The notes below the pieces were generated by a model. The model saw nothing but the letters and a program-made list of their open reading frames with translations. It was not told where the DNA came from and did no database searches. DNA of 64,000 nt from contig CAVQVI010000007.1 of NCBI GenBank assembly GCA_963717075.1, positions 496,001 through 560,000 of the forward strand. The letters run 5' to 3'. Shown one piece after another: positions 1-8,241 of this stretch (positions are counted from its first letter, which is position 1; each line of letters opens with the position of its first letter). The DNA comes from JBGOTP01 sp963717075 (GTDB taxonomy: Bacteria; Acidobacteriota; Vicinamibacteria; Vicinamibacterales; CAVVIG01). A program made the translations under genes and the position numbers.

Positions 1-1
1 T

Positions 2-223
2 GGCGTCCTCGACACCGACGCGGGGCGGCTCCGCAGGGACGCGCTCATGAACGAGCTACATGGTGTATACGAGAACGCTCCTCTCGCCAATCCCGGAGCG
101 TATCAGACCGTCGCCCGGGCCATTCTGACGGCGGATGAAGTGACGCTCTCGGATAAGGACATCGATGTGTTTCTCCCGACATCCTTGCGCAAGAGCGAGA
201 AGGCTCCGGCTCTTACGCCCTGA
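2..223 (+). CDS. C-terminal end of an unidentified protein (partial)
   Basis: An open frame enters from the left edge and runs 73 codons to a TGA at 221-223. The translation is a normal mixed soluble sequence (it reads LNELHGVYENAP-like, then DKDIDVFLPTSL) ending in a basic, proline-containing tail. I recognise no domain, and the true start lies outside the window. The next 120 bases up to the CsgG-like gene hold nothing I can support. Confidence 0.5.
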   Translation, partial: GVLDTDAGRLRRDALMNELHGVYENAPLANPGAYQTVARAILTADEVTLSDKDIDVFLPTSLRKSEKAPALTP

Positions 224-343
224 ACAATCGCGGCGCAACGGTAGGCTCGCATCGTGAGCGCTCAGAAACAAGAGGCGCAGCCCGACAAGCGAGCCGCGCA
301 TTTCAAACGACAGAACTGAGGCCGGGGCAGCTCGCTGCGACGG

Positions 344-1375
344 CTACCGTTTCTCCGAGAGCACGATCTTGATCCAACCGCTCGCATTCGGGCCCTGCAC
401 GTTGATGAAGCCGTTCTTCTCCCCGCCGATGACGACAAGCTCGTCCATCCGGCCGAGTGTCGCGACCACCTTGGCGGTATCTGACGGCTCTGCCATGAGT
501 TTGACGTTTCCGATCTTGGGCCCGATCACGTCGCCTTCGTTGAACACTGCGCCCGCTTTCGTCGTACCACCCGCCGCCGCCTCCTGCTTCAGGGTGCCGA
601 CATTGCGCTGCAGACTCGGATCGTTGCGCACGACGCTCACGACCTTTTTGTAGTTGTCCAGAAACGCGGCTGCGATGATCTTGCCTTCGTTCGTGTTGCC
701 GTACCCGCCGCCCGCCGCACCCCCGCCACCACCGAAGAGTCCGGCGCCCACCCGGAGGTCGGCCTTCTTCGTGCTACCTTCGGCCGCAGCCACCTGCACT
801 CCGCTGCGCGCGTCTGCCACCAGCATGCTGGTCTGCGCTTCCTTGAACTTCAAGCCACCCGCGACGGCGGCTGCCTTGCGCCCAAGGAGTCCTCCGACCG
901 TGCCAGCGACGCCGCCGGCGTTGCCTTCGGAAAACACCACCCCCGGCGTCATGATGAAGTCGGCCGTGACCATCTGCCCGCCGCCCACATTGGAATTCTG
1001 GCGGGTCTGGCCAGCGTTAGAAAGATTGCGCTCCTGCATCATGTTCTGCATGCCCACGCCCCGTTCGACGACAATGAAGCAGTTGGACTGCTGAATCATC
1101 ATCCGGATGAGGCCGACAGGTGACGAGAGTTGGTATCTCCTGAGATAGGCGAGCATGTCGGTCTGGGGCTCGACGACTGCCATGGCTCCCATCGGCTTGT
1201 CGCAGTGGTCGAGCGAATCGCCGGTGCTGCCATCGGTACCGGCCGCTCCTTTCACGACGCTTCCGCCCTTTCCCTCCTTTGGGGCAGTGATTCCGCCTTG
1301 GGCAGCGGCGGACGCCGCCATGAGCGCGATGACTGCACCAACGAACAACGTGCGGCCCAGTGAATGGCTGAACAT
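344..1375 (-). CDS. CsgG-family exported protein with C-terminal SH3-like domain
   Basis: A 343-residue protein with a signal peptide (hydrophobic stretch about residues 9-25, cleavage after SAAAQ). Residues about 60-260 look like the CsgG/HfaB fold: an early conserved segment on paired hydrophobics (LIRMMIQQSNCFIVVERG), then VTADFIMTPGVVF and a late KIIAAAFLDNYKKVV helix. A Gly-rich loop (about 210-225) interrupts it. The last 70 residues (NEGDVIGPKIGNVKLMAEPS to GWIKIVLSEKR) resemble a bacterial SH3 domain. CsgG proteins form outer-membrane secretion pores for curli, but no curli genes lie nearby, so a role in another envelope assembly is equally likely. The start ATG at 1375 gives a clean signal peptide. 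The gene is divergent from the following beta-propeller gene, with about 200 bp between them. Confidence 0.75.
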   Translation of the reverse strand: MFSHSLGRTLFVGAVIALMAASAAAQGGITAPKEGKGGSVVKGAAGTDGSTGDSLDHCDKPMGAMAVVEPQTDMLAYLRRYQLSSPVGLIRMMIQQSNCFIVVERGVGMQNMMQERNLSNAGQTRQNSNVGGGQMVTADFIMTPGVVFSEGNAGGVAGTVGGLLGRKAAAVAGGLKFKEAQTSMLVADARSGVQVAAAEGSTKKADLRVGAGLFGGGGGAAGGGYGNTNEGKIIAAAFLDNYKKVVSVVRNDPSLQRNVGTLKQEAAAGGTTKAGAVFNEGDVIGPKIGNVKLMAEPSDTAKVVATLGRMDELVVIGGEKNGFINVQGPNASGWIKIVLSEKR

Positions 1376-1573
1376 CTCGGAATCCTCCAGAAAAGCACGT
1401 GGCTAGGAACTCGGCAATTTTCTCACGAAACACCCGCGAGGGCGGCCACCAACGGACGACCCGGGTCGATTCAGATCGAACAAACGTGTAGAACGGGACA
1501 CCAGTTGGCCACATGCCGCGCGGAGTGCACGGCGTGCGAAAATGCCGATCGGATTCCTTACGCGAGGCAGACC

Positions 1574-2908
1574 ATGGCAGGCCCGAAGGCCCGCGCAACA
1601 ACGGCGGCTAGAGCTGTCGCCATCCTTGCCATAGGCGTGGCCGCCCTGATCGTTCCCCGTTTGGATCGAGTCGGAGCGCAAATACCCGCCGCAGCATCCG
1701 GCGTGGCGATGATCGTTTCGAGTGGCGAGGCCTCCGGCTACTGGCCGCGCTGGCGCGGGCCAAGCGGGCAGGGGCTCGCGACGGGTTCTGGCTATCCGGA
1801 CACGTGGTCGGACACAAAGAATGTGCTGTGGCGTGCCCCGGTCGGTGGGCGCGGCAATTCTTCACCAATCGTGTGGAAGGACCGCGTCTTTCTCACGACT
1901 GGCTACAACGACGGCCGCGTCTCCATCCTGTGTTACGACCGGACGACCGGGCGGCAGCTATGGGAAGCGTTCAACCCCGACCACACGCCGGAATCGACGC
2001 ATCGGAAGAACAGCCCCGCCTCCGCAACGGCCAGCACAGACGGCACGCACGTCTACGCATCGTTCGGCAGCAAGGGTGTCCTCGCGGTCGATTTGAACGG
2101 CAAGGTGGTATGGCACCGTTCGCTCGGGACATTCAGCAACTATCATGGCACCGCCGGCTCGCCACTGCTCTACAAGAACCGCCTGATCGTGTTTCAGGAT
2201 CACGAGGGGGGCTCTCAAGGGAGCGCGTTTGTGGCCGCCCTCGACACCACAGACGGCCATACGCTGTGGCGTTCCTCGCGCCGGGGCTCGGTTGGCTGGA
2301 GCACGCCAATTGCCCTCCGGGCGGGCGACCACGATGAGATCGTCGTCAGCAGCCAGGAACGGGTGCAGGCCTACCATCCCGACACGGGCCGCGAACTGTG
2401 GGCCGCCACCGGCAATACATACGAGGTCATACCAACGCCGGTTGTGGGTGGAGGCCTTGTGTTCTGCGCGTCCGGACGCGCCGGCCCGACGCTGGCGATC
2501 CGCCCCGGAGGCCAGGGCGACGTCACGCGGACGCACGTCGAGTGGCGGAGCCCGAGGGGATCGCCGTTCGTGCCGTCGCCGCTTTTCTACGGCGACCAGC
2601 TCTATCTCGTGAATGACATGACAAGCGTTGCCACGGCCTTCAATGCCGCCACCGGCAACGTGCTCTGGCAGGGACGTCTCGGCGTCGCGATGTCCGAGGG
2701 CTTCTCGGCATCGCCCGTGGGAGTTGACGGCAAGGTGTTCTTCACCAACGACGACGGCGAGACGTTCGTCCTGCGGGCTGGCCCCAAGTTCGAGTTACTG
2801 CACGTCAATCAGTTGAACGCCAGTGTGCTGGCTTCGCCTGCGCTGGTGGATGGCCGGTGGTATTTCAGAACGGATCGCGAACTGCTCGCCATTGGCACGC
2901 GCGAGTAG
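1574..2908 (+). CDS. Exported PQQ-like beta-propeller repeat protein
   Basis: About 444 residues from the ATG at 1574. An upstream in-frame extension to 1364 lacks coding character, whereas this start gives an N-terminal hydrophobic helix (AVAILAIGVAALIV). The body is a WD/PQQ-like propeller with repeated blades: YWPRWRGPSGQG, VLWRAPVGGRGNSSPIV, LCYDRTTGRQLWEAF, VLAVDLNGKVVWHR, ALDTTDGHTLWRSS, AYHPDTGRELWAA, AFNAATGNVLWQG. The TGxxLW blade signature is that of outer-membrane-protein-assembly/PQQ-like repeats. No calcium/PQQ quinoprotein dehydrogenase residues or CxxCH are visible, so it is probably a structural or scaffold propeller rather than a PQQ enzyme, despite the PQQ operon nearby. It ends with TAG, 52 bp before the convergent CoA-transferase stop. 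Confidence 0.85.
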   Translation: MAGPKARATTAARAVAILAIGVAALIVPRLDRVGAQIPAAASGVAMIVSSGEASGYWPRWRGPSGQGLATGSGYPDTWSDTKNVLWRAPVGGRGNSSPIVWKDRVFLTTGYNDGRVSILCYDRTTGRQLWEAFNPDHTPESTHRKNSPASATASTDGTHVYASFGSKGVLAVDLNGKVVWHRSLGTFSNYHGTAGSPLLYKNRLIVFQDHEGGSQGSAFVAALDTTDGHTLWRSSRRGSVGWSTPIALRAGDHDEIVVSSQERVQAYHPDTGRELWAATGNTYEVIPTPVVGGGLVFCASGRAGPTLAIRPGGQGDVTRTHVEWRSPRGSPFVPSPLFYGDQLYLVNDMTSVATAFNAATGNVLWQGRLGVAMSEGFSASPVGVDGKVFFTNDDGETFVLRAGPKFELLHVNQLNASVLASPALVDGRWYFRTDRELLAIGTRE

Positions 2909-2960
2909 GCTGTCGTCGTTTGGCCACCTTCCACAACGTTGGACGCGATCCCCGTGGTTT

Positions 2961-4193
2961 TTACGACGTATTGCTTTCGTTCCCCAGCTCGCGCATCACT
3001 TCGGCAGTGTGCTCGCCAAGGAGCGGGGCGCGGCGGCCCGCCAGCGGAGGGGTGCGGGACATCTTCATGGGCGACCCGAGCGTACGGATGCGGCCGAACG
3101 TCGGATGGTCAGTGGCAATCGCCATGCCTCTGGCCAGGATCTGTGGATCGGCGAACACGTCTTCATAGGTGTTGATCGGTCCACACGGAATGCCGCTCGC
3201 CTCGAAGAGATTCACCCAATGACGTCGCGGCCGTTCCGACGTCACCGACTCGATGGAGTGGACCAGCGCGGCGCGATGGCGAACACGGGCCGTGTCGTCC
3301 GCGTACTCGGGCTGCTGCGCCCATTCCGCGTGACCCAGCACCACGCACAGGCGCTCGAACAATCGCTGGTTCGCAGCCGCGAGCGTGATGTGCCCGTCGG
3401 CGCAGCGGATGGCCTGATACGGTGCCATCAGCCGGTGCGCCGATCCCATCGGCTGCGGCACGACCCCGCTGGAAAAGTACTCGGTCGCTTCCCAAACCGA
3501 CAGCGCAACCCCGGTTTCGACGAGCGACGTATCGATGTACTGGCCCTCGCCCGTGTGCGTCCGATGGTAGAGCGCCGCGAGGATGGCGGCGAGCGCGAAC
3601 AGACCTGCCCCGAGATCGGTAATCGGGACGCCGACCTTCGTGGGCGGACGACCGGGCTCGCCCGTGACCGACATCAATCCGGACACGCCCTGAGCAACCA
3701 GATCGAAGCCGCCTCTGTTCGCCGACGGCCCGGTTTGACCGTAACCCGAGATCGATGCGTAGATGAGCCCCGGCTGATTGGCCGAAAGGGTCGCGTAGTC
3801 GAGGCCGAAGCGCGCCATCACGCCAGGACGATGGTTCTCGACCACGACGTCGGACCGGCGCGCGAGGCGTCGAAAGATGTCCTGCCCCTCCGCGGTCTTG
3901 AGATCCAGGACGATGCCGCGCTTGCCGCGATTCACGGCATTGAAGCTCGGACTCTCGTGGCCAACCGCACCCGCCATGCGCCGCGTGGCGTCGCCGCCCG
4001 GAGGTTCCACCTTGATGACATCGGCGCCCATGTCGCATAGTTGCATCGCGCAGAAGGGACCAGCCATGACCTCCGTGACGTCCAAGACACGAACGCCAGC
4101 AAGCGCACCAGAACCCCTGGGACCCTTGGAACCCCTGGAACCCTGAGAACCCCTAGAACCCCTAGAACCCTTAGAAACTTGAGGATCCCCCAC
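2961..4193 (-). CDS. CaiB/BaiF family (type III) CoA-transferase
   Basis: 410 residues of the family III CoA-transferase fold: ALAGVRVLDVTEVMAGPF, then DVIKVEPPGGDATR, KRGIVLDLKTAEGQ, VVVENHRPGVMARFGLDY, GLIYASISGYGQTGP, GFDLVAQGVSGLMSVTGEP and VGVPITDLGAGLFA, where the Asp of TDLGAG is the family's catalytic carboxylate. The enzyme moves CoA between organic acids. The only usable start is GTG at 4193, which puts an N-terminal run of Gly-Ser-Arg triplets (residues about 8-30) before the fold, encoded by a 9-bp tandem repeat. The neighbouring hydratase starts head-to-head at 4194, suggesting a shared acyl-CoA pathway. The substrate cannot be told from sequence. Confidence 0.85.
   Translation of the reverse strand: MGDPQVSKGSRGSRGSQGSRGSKGPRGSGALAGVRVLDVTEVMAGPFCAMQLCDMGADVIKVEPPGGDATRRMAGAVGHESPSFNAVNRGKRGIVLDLKTAEGQDIFRRLARRSDVVVENHRPGVMARFGLDYATLSANQPGLIYASISGYGQTGPSANRGGFDLVAQGVSGLMSVTGEPGRPPTKVGVPITDLGAGLFALAAILAALYHRTHTGEGQYIDTSLVETGVALSVWEATEYFSSGVVPQPMGSAHRLMAPYQAIRCADGHITLAAANQRLFERLCVVLGHAEWAQQPEYADDTARVRHRAALVHSIESVTSERPRRHWVNLFEASGIPCGPINTYEDVFADPQILARGMAIATDHPTFGRIRTLGSPMKMSRTPPLAGRRAPLLGEHTAEVMRELGNESNTS
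4111..4182. repeat. Eight-unit 9-bp tandem repeat between head-to-head genes
   Basis: Eight consecutive 9-mers of the form gaacccctg/gaacccctа-like variants (gaacccctg, ggacccttg, gaacccctg, gaaccctga, then gaacccct+a twice, gaaccctta, gaaacttga). Because 9 is a multiple of 3, the array stays in frame on the minus strand and reads as Gly-X-Y triplets in the CoA-transferase N-terminus. On the plus strand it lies just upstream of the hydratase start. Confidence 0.85.
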
Positions 4194-4979
4194 GTGTCCA
4201 CCTCGCGCCTGCTACTTGAGATCAAAGGCTCCATCGCCACGGTGACGGTCAACCGTCCGGAAGCCAGGAACGCCATGACCTGGGCCATGTACGAAGCCCT
4301 CTTCGACGCGTGCGAGCGCGTTGACGCCGAAGACGCTGTTCATGTGCTCATCCTGAAGGGTGCGGGAGGCCAGGCGTTCGTCTCGGGCACCGACATTGGA
4401 GAGTTTACGACGTTCGCGTCGGGGCAGGACGGCATCGCCTACGAGCAGCGCCTGGACCGCATCATCGACCGCCTCGAGCGCGTGACCAAGCCGACCATCG
4501 CACAGGTCGAAGGCGTCGCCGCCGGCGGCGGCTGCCTGATGGCGCTCGCCTGCGACCTCCGCGTGTGCACGCAGCAGGCGCGTTTTGGAGTACCCATCGC
4601 GCGGACTCTCGGGAACTGCCTGTCGGCGGCCAGCACCGCGCGGCTCGTCGACCTCATCGGTCCCGCGCGCACGAAAGATCTGCTCATCACGGGCCGGCTC
4701 ATCGATGCGGTAGAAGCGACGTCGCTCGGCCTCGTCACGCGCATCGCAGAACCTGCCGAGATCGAAGCATCGGTGCAGGAACTGGTGACCACGATCGCCG
4801 CGCACGCACCGCTGACCGTTCGGGCGGCCAAGGAAATGGTCCGCCGCACTCAAATCGAACGACGTCTGAATGCGGCTGAAGCCGAGGACCTGATTGCCCT
4901 CTGCTATTCGAGCGCCGACTTCAAGGAAGGCGTGGCGGCGTTTCTCGCAAAGCGCCTGCCGCGATTTTCGGGACGTTGA
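4194..4979 (+). CDS. Enoyl-CoA hydratase/isomerase family protein
   Basis: 261 residues of the crotonase fold. Recognisable pieces are GSIATVTVNRPEARNAMT at the N-terminus, LILKGAGGQAFVSGTDI (oxyanion-hole loop 1), KPTIAQVEGVAAGGGCLMAL (oxyanion loop 2, GGG), ACDLRVCTQQARFGVP and the C-terminal helices ending FLAKRLPRF. The Glu pair of classical hydratases is not clearly present, so isomerase or another crotonase activity is possible. The chosen GTG start at 4194 abuts the opposite-strand GTG of the CoA-transferase. An open frame continues upstream to 4041 but only through the tandem repeat and the antisense of the neighbour. Together the pair suggests degradation of a carboxylic acid via its CoA ester. 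Confidence 0.85.
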   Translation: MSTSRLLLEIKGSIATVTVNRPEARNAMTWAMYEALFDACERVDAEDAVHVLILKGAGGQAFVSGTDIGEFTTFASGQDGIAYEQRLDRIIDRLERVTKPTIAQVEGVAAGGGCLMALACDLRVCTQQARFGVPIARTLGNCLSAASTARLVDLIGPARTKDLLITGRLIDAVEATSLGLVTRIAEPAEIEASVQELVTTIAAHAPLTVRAAKEMVRRTQIERRLNAAEAEDLIALCYSSADFKEGVAAFLAKRLPRFSGR

Positions 4980-5122
4980 GACGAGAGCCGACACGGTAAT
5001 GACTTGATCCGCCAGGACGCCGGTCCTGAACGAGCTCCTCGGCATCCGTCGGGTTACGAGTGAGGCGGTGGGACGCCCTCTGCAGATGTGCAAGTCGAAA
5101 CGGCGGACGGAAACGTGACGCG

Positions 5123-5741
5123 CTACCCGGGCTTGGGCGCGTTCGCCAGCAGCTTCTCCTGGTCTGGATACCAGAACCGCAGGTGGCAGTTTTCACACGC
5201 CGTGTCCACGCCTTCGTTCGCGGGGTTGAAATCCTTCGTCTTCCTGCTCTCAGTGGCCTTCAAGCGCCACGAGCGCGGCCTTCCGGAACTCCACGACAAA
5301 CTTGTTCCACGCCGCGCGATCCTTGGCCACTCGAATCTCGATTTCGGCCGGCGGCAGCTCACCCTCATTGTGCTGATGGGCGAACTCAGGAAGGGCCATG
5401 CGGCGCCCAGGCATCATCAGGAGATTCGCGCCTTCCACCATCAGAAGCGCACTTCTTCGTACAGCCAGCCACTCCGCGTCGTTCTTCGGCGCGGTCTCCT
5501 TCGTGCCGTTGGGCGTCTCCTCTGATGACACCGCCGTGAAGACCACTTGCGACGCCGGACCGATCACCCCAGCCATGAGATCCTGAACCGTCGCGGCGGG
5601 TTGATACACGGACGCTGCGCCGGCCGGGCGCACCGCCGCTGCAGGCTTGGCCGGCGCGCTGTTCGGCGATGCGGGTTGCTGAGCCGTCACGACCATTCCG
5701 AGAACTCCCACGGTGGCAAGAACCACGAACACGCGAACCAT
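5123..5741 (-). CDS. Exported monoheme cytochrome-like protein, one frameshift
   Basis: Signal peptide (MVRVFVVLATVGVLGMVV), an Ala/Pro-rich linker, then a helical domain with QDLMAGVIGPASQVVF, DAEWLAVRRSALLMVEGANLL and KDRAAWNKFVVEF, and a C-terminal CENCH heme-c motif followed by LRFWYPDQ. The intact relative at 21758-22348 has the same layout (DWVKVRRGAITLIEATNLL to CENCHLKYWYPNQ). The heme half lies in a different frame: near 5263 the sequence reads ctt gaa ggcc act gag where the relative implies gaa gcc act gag, so one extra G ends the first frame as VALEGH-stop. A GGAGGA at about 5752-5757 sits 9 nt from the ATG at 5741, which favours that start over ATGs at 5747/5750. Function is unknown; it is probably a periplasmic electron carrier. 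Confidence 0.65.
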
Positions 5742-5999
5742 CTGCATCATTCCTCCCGGGTCGATGCGACGGCCATGCGGCACGTCGCGCTCGAACAATT
5801 CTCGCAATTCTCGAATAATTCATGGTACCAAACCCGGCAGGAGGGGCACCTGAAAAGATCCTGAATTCCCCGACAGGCGCGGACGAGACGTGCCCTGCGC
5901 TGCTCGTTGTTTGCTAGAATTGCGCTGCCCCCTGGAACCGAATCCGGGGAAGTTCTGCAATCAGGACTTGGACTGCCCACACATGAATAAGGAAGGTAT

Positions 6000-6437
6000 A
6001 TGCGACCAATCGCTCTCTGTGTGCTCACGTGCGTCATCACGGCGGCGGCGGCACAGCTCGTGACTGCCCAATCCACACTGCCGGCGCCACCCGATGTAAG
6101 CGCGGCGCCCAAGGACGCGAAGAAGACGACCAGCGGGTTGGCCTATAAGGTCATCACCCCAGGAAAGGGGAAGAAGCACCCGACGGCGACGAGCAATGTG
6201 ACGGTCCAATACACGGGCTGGACGACCGACGGGAAGATGTTCGATAGCTCGGTGACTCGCGGCGAGCCGGCAACCTTCCCTCTGGACCGTGTGATCAAAG
6301 GATGGACTGAAGGTGTCCAGCTGATGGTCGAAGGCGAGAAGACGCGGTTCTGGATTCCCGAGGCGATCGCATATGGCGGCCGGCGAGCACCCTTCGGGCT
6401 GCTTGTCTTCGACATCGAGCTCCTCAAGATCGAATAG
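6000..6437 (+). CDS. Exported FKBP-type peptidyl-prolyl cis-trans isomerase
   Basis: 145 residues with a signal peptide (VLTCVITAAAAQLVTAQ), then a short linker and one FKBP domain: TSGLAYKVITPGKG, VTVQYTGWTTDGKMFDSS, FPLDRVIKGWTEGVQLMV, GEKTRFWIPEAIAYGG and LLVFDIELLKIE. All the usual pocket residues (Y, F, D, V-I, W, Y, F) of FKBPs can be read. It catalyses proline isomerisation in the periplasm during protein folding. A strong ribosome site, aaggaagg, lies 6-8 nt before the ATG. The gene is convergent with the ABC permease and shares a palindromic terminator with it. Confidence 0.9.
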   Translation: MRPIALCVLTCVITAAAAQLVTAQSTLPAPPDVSAAPKDAKKTTSGLAYKVITPGKGKKHPTATSNVTVQYTGWTTDGKMFDSSVTRGEPATFPLDRVIKGWTEGVQLMVEGEKTRFWIPEAIAYGGRRAPFGLLVFDIELLKIE

Positions 6438-6453
6438 GCAAGAGAGAACGCCC

Positions 6454-6479
6454 CGGGCTACAGCGCGCGCTGTAGCCCG
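6454..6479. terminator. Perfect 26-bp palindrome, bidirectional terminator
   Basis: Arms cgggctacagcgc (6454-6466) and gcgctgtagcccg (6467-6479) are perfectly complementary with no loop. The palindrome lies 17 bp after the FKBP stop and overlaps the last codons and stop (6458-6460) of the convergent ABC permease gene. There is no clear T-run on either side, so it may be a rho-assisted stop, an mRNA-end stabiliser or a REP-like dispersed element. Confidence 0.55.
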
Positions 6480-7282
6480 TCCCTACCGGCGTCCTTCCTC
6501 GAGCCGCCGAATCGTCCCTGGTCCAGGGACACGGAACGCCTCTCTGGATCGAACAGCAAGACCGTGAGCGCGAACGCGATCAGAATCGTGGCGCTCAGCA
6601 CGAGCAGTGAACGCATAACAGAGAATTCCGCGGGCTGCGCCAACGAGCTCCGTACGAGATCGACGGCATAGCTCACCGGATTGATCCGCGCAACGCTGCG
6701 CAGCACGGCAGGCATGCCCGCCGTGGGGTACAGCGCGCCGCTGAGAAACAGGAGCGGAAAGAGCACGACGTTGATCACGCCGGCGAAGTTCTCGACCGAC
6801 CGGAGTGGCACGGCGACAACCAGCCCAAGGACACTACTCACGGCGGCACTCACGAGCAGCGCACCACCCGCCGCGACCATCCGTCCGGGAGTGACGGGCA
6901 GGACGACCGGGATGCAGAGAAGGATCACCGCGCCCTGCAACGTGCCGACGACCGTGGCCGCGAGCGCGCGGCCTGCAAGAACCGCCGTCGAGCCGGCGGG
7001 ACTCGCCAGCATGAGACGGAGCATCCCGAACTCACGGTCGTAGACCGTAGAAATCGCGGTGAGCATGGCACCGAAGAGTGCCGCCATCACGACCAGGCCA
7101 GGAAACACAAACGCTCGATAAGACGCCGTTCCGTCGACCCGTGCAATCGCGTTGTAGCCAGTCCCCACCAGCAGGAGCCACATGAAGGGCCGTGCGAGCC
7201 CTCCCAGAAGCCGGCTCCTCTGCCGGAGCGCCCTCGACAGGTCGCGCACGACAATCGCCTGAATCACGCTGACGCCGCTCAT
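6458..7282 (-). CDS. ABC-2 type transporter permease, linked to PQQ genes
   Basis: 274 residues, six predicted membrane helices with the ABC-2 layout: VIQAIVVRDLSRALRQRSRLLGG at the N-terminus, FPGLVVMAALFGAMLTAIS, YDREFGMLRLMLASPAG (coupling helix region with GTLR/ML-type motif), VGTLQGAVILL, NVVLFPLLFLSGALYP and INPVSYAVDLVRSSL. Its ATG overlaps the ATPase stop by four bases (ATGA), so the two are translationally coupled. ABC-2 pairs of this kind are known next to PQQ-dependent alcohol-dehydrogenase genes (the Ped-type systems). Their substrate is not settled, and export of PQQ or a redox metabolite is only a guess. This is the last gene of the operon. Confidence 0.85.
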   Translation of the reverse strand: MSGVSVIQAIVVRDLSRALRQRSRLLGGLARPFMWLLLVGTGYNAIARVDGTASYRAFVFPGLVVMAALFGAMLTAISTVYDREFGMLRLMLASPAGSTAVLAGRALAATVVGTLQGAVILLCIPVVLPVTPGRMVAAGGALLVSAAVSSVLGLVVAVPLRSVENFAGVINVVLFPLLFLSGALYPTAGMPAVLRSVARINPVSYAVDLVRSSLAQPAEFSVMRSLLVLSATILIAFALTVLLFDPERRSVSLDQGRFGGSRKDAGRDGLQRAL

Positions 7283-8241
7283 ACTGCCTTCGCGACGGGC
7301 GCGTCGTTTGGAGCGGGCACGTTCGACGCTTGTGTCCGAGCGAAGTAAACGTCTTCCAATGTCGCCGGACGAATGGTGAGGCGAGTAATGTCCGCGGCGG
7401 CGCCCACAATTCTTGCGAGCTCATCGTGAGGACCGCTGATACCAAGCCGATATCCTCGCCTCGTTGTGGTGAAGAAATGCAATGTGGCGGCAGTTCGCAG
7501 CGATCCCGCAATCCGCGCGGCACCAGCGCCCTCGATTTCCACGATCTCGCTGCCCACAGAGTCCTTGAGCGCCTTTGGCGTGTCGGCCGCAACCACGCGT
7601 CCGTGTGCCAGCAGGACGACCTGGTCGCAGGGCTCGGCCTCCACCAGATAGTGAGTGGAGAACACGACCGTCGTGCCACGCTCCACGCGCTCCATGTCGA
7701 GCAGACCCCACATGTGGTCGCGATGTTCCGGGTCGAGGCCCACCGTCGGCTCGTCGAGGATCAGGAGATCGGGCCGATGCACGGTTGCGCGAGCGATGTC
7801 GGTGACCCTCCGCCAGCCGCCGGAGAGCTGGCCGACCGACTGAGAGGCCCGCGCTGCCAGGCCCGTGCGCTCGATCGTCTCCGCCACCGCCCGGCGCGCA
7901 GCTTCACCACCGAGACCCATCAATCCCGCGGCGAATCGAAGGTTCTCGCGGACGGTCAGCAATCGATCGAGACTGGCCTCCTGAAACACCAGCCCAAGAC
8001 GGCGGCGAACCGCGGCGCGCTCTCGGACGATATCGGACCCGAAAATGCGCGCGACGCCGCGCGACGGCTTCAGCAGCGTCGACAGCAACGACATGGCCGT
8101 GGTCTTCCCCGCGCCGTTTGGACCCAGGAGTCCCACGATGGCACCTGGCGGGATGACGAGATCGAGGGCGTCGAGCGCCCGGATGGATCCATAGTCGCGG
8201 CCGAGGCCAACCGTCTCGATTGCGGCCGGCATCGGCGCCAT
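7279..8241 (-). CDS. ABC transporter ATP-binding protein, linked to PQQ genes
   Basis: About 320 residues from ATG 8241. Walker A GLLGPNGAGKTT (residues about 37-48), Q-loop LGLVFQEASLD, signature LSGGW (Trp where Gln/Met is usual), Walker B LLILDEPTVGLDP, H-loop STHYL, and a DrrA-like C-terminal extension ending RLTIRPATLEDVYF. The open frame continues upstream to 8775, but that part is the out-of-frame shadow of pqqE. The start is fixed by a TGATG overlap with the pqqE stop. With the downstream permease it forms a two-component ABC-2 exporter co-expressed with PQQ synthesis. Confidence 0.9.
   Translation of the reverse strand: MAPMPAAIETVGLGRDYGSIRALDALDLVIPPGAIVGLLGPNGAGKTTAMSLLSTLLKPSRGVARIFGSDIVRERAAVRRRLGLVFQEASLDRLLTVRENLRFAAGLMGLGGEAARRAVAETIERTGLAARASQSVGQLSGGWRRVTDIARATVHRPDLLILDEPTVGLDPEHRDHMWGLLDMERVERGTTVVFSTHYLVEAEPCDQVVLLAHGRVVAADTPKALKDSVGSEIVEIEGAGAARIAGSLRTAATLHFFTTTRRGYRLGISGPHDELARIVGAAADITRLTIRPATLEDVYFARTQASNVPAPNDAPVAKAV

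Noticed and set aside
254..319. 21-codon plus-strand frame with GTG start after the first partial gene
   Set aside because: No ribosome site and no family character; chance frame in GC-rich DNA.
1574..2908. Reading the beta-propeller as a PQQ-dependent dehydrogenase
   Set aside because: Only PQQ-like repeats are present; no heme motif and no quinoprotein active-site residues.
4111..4182. CRISPR-like array
   Set aside because: 9-bp units with no spacers; simple tandem repeat.
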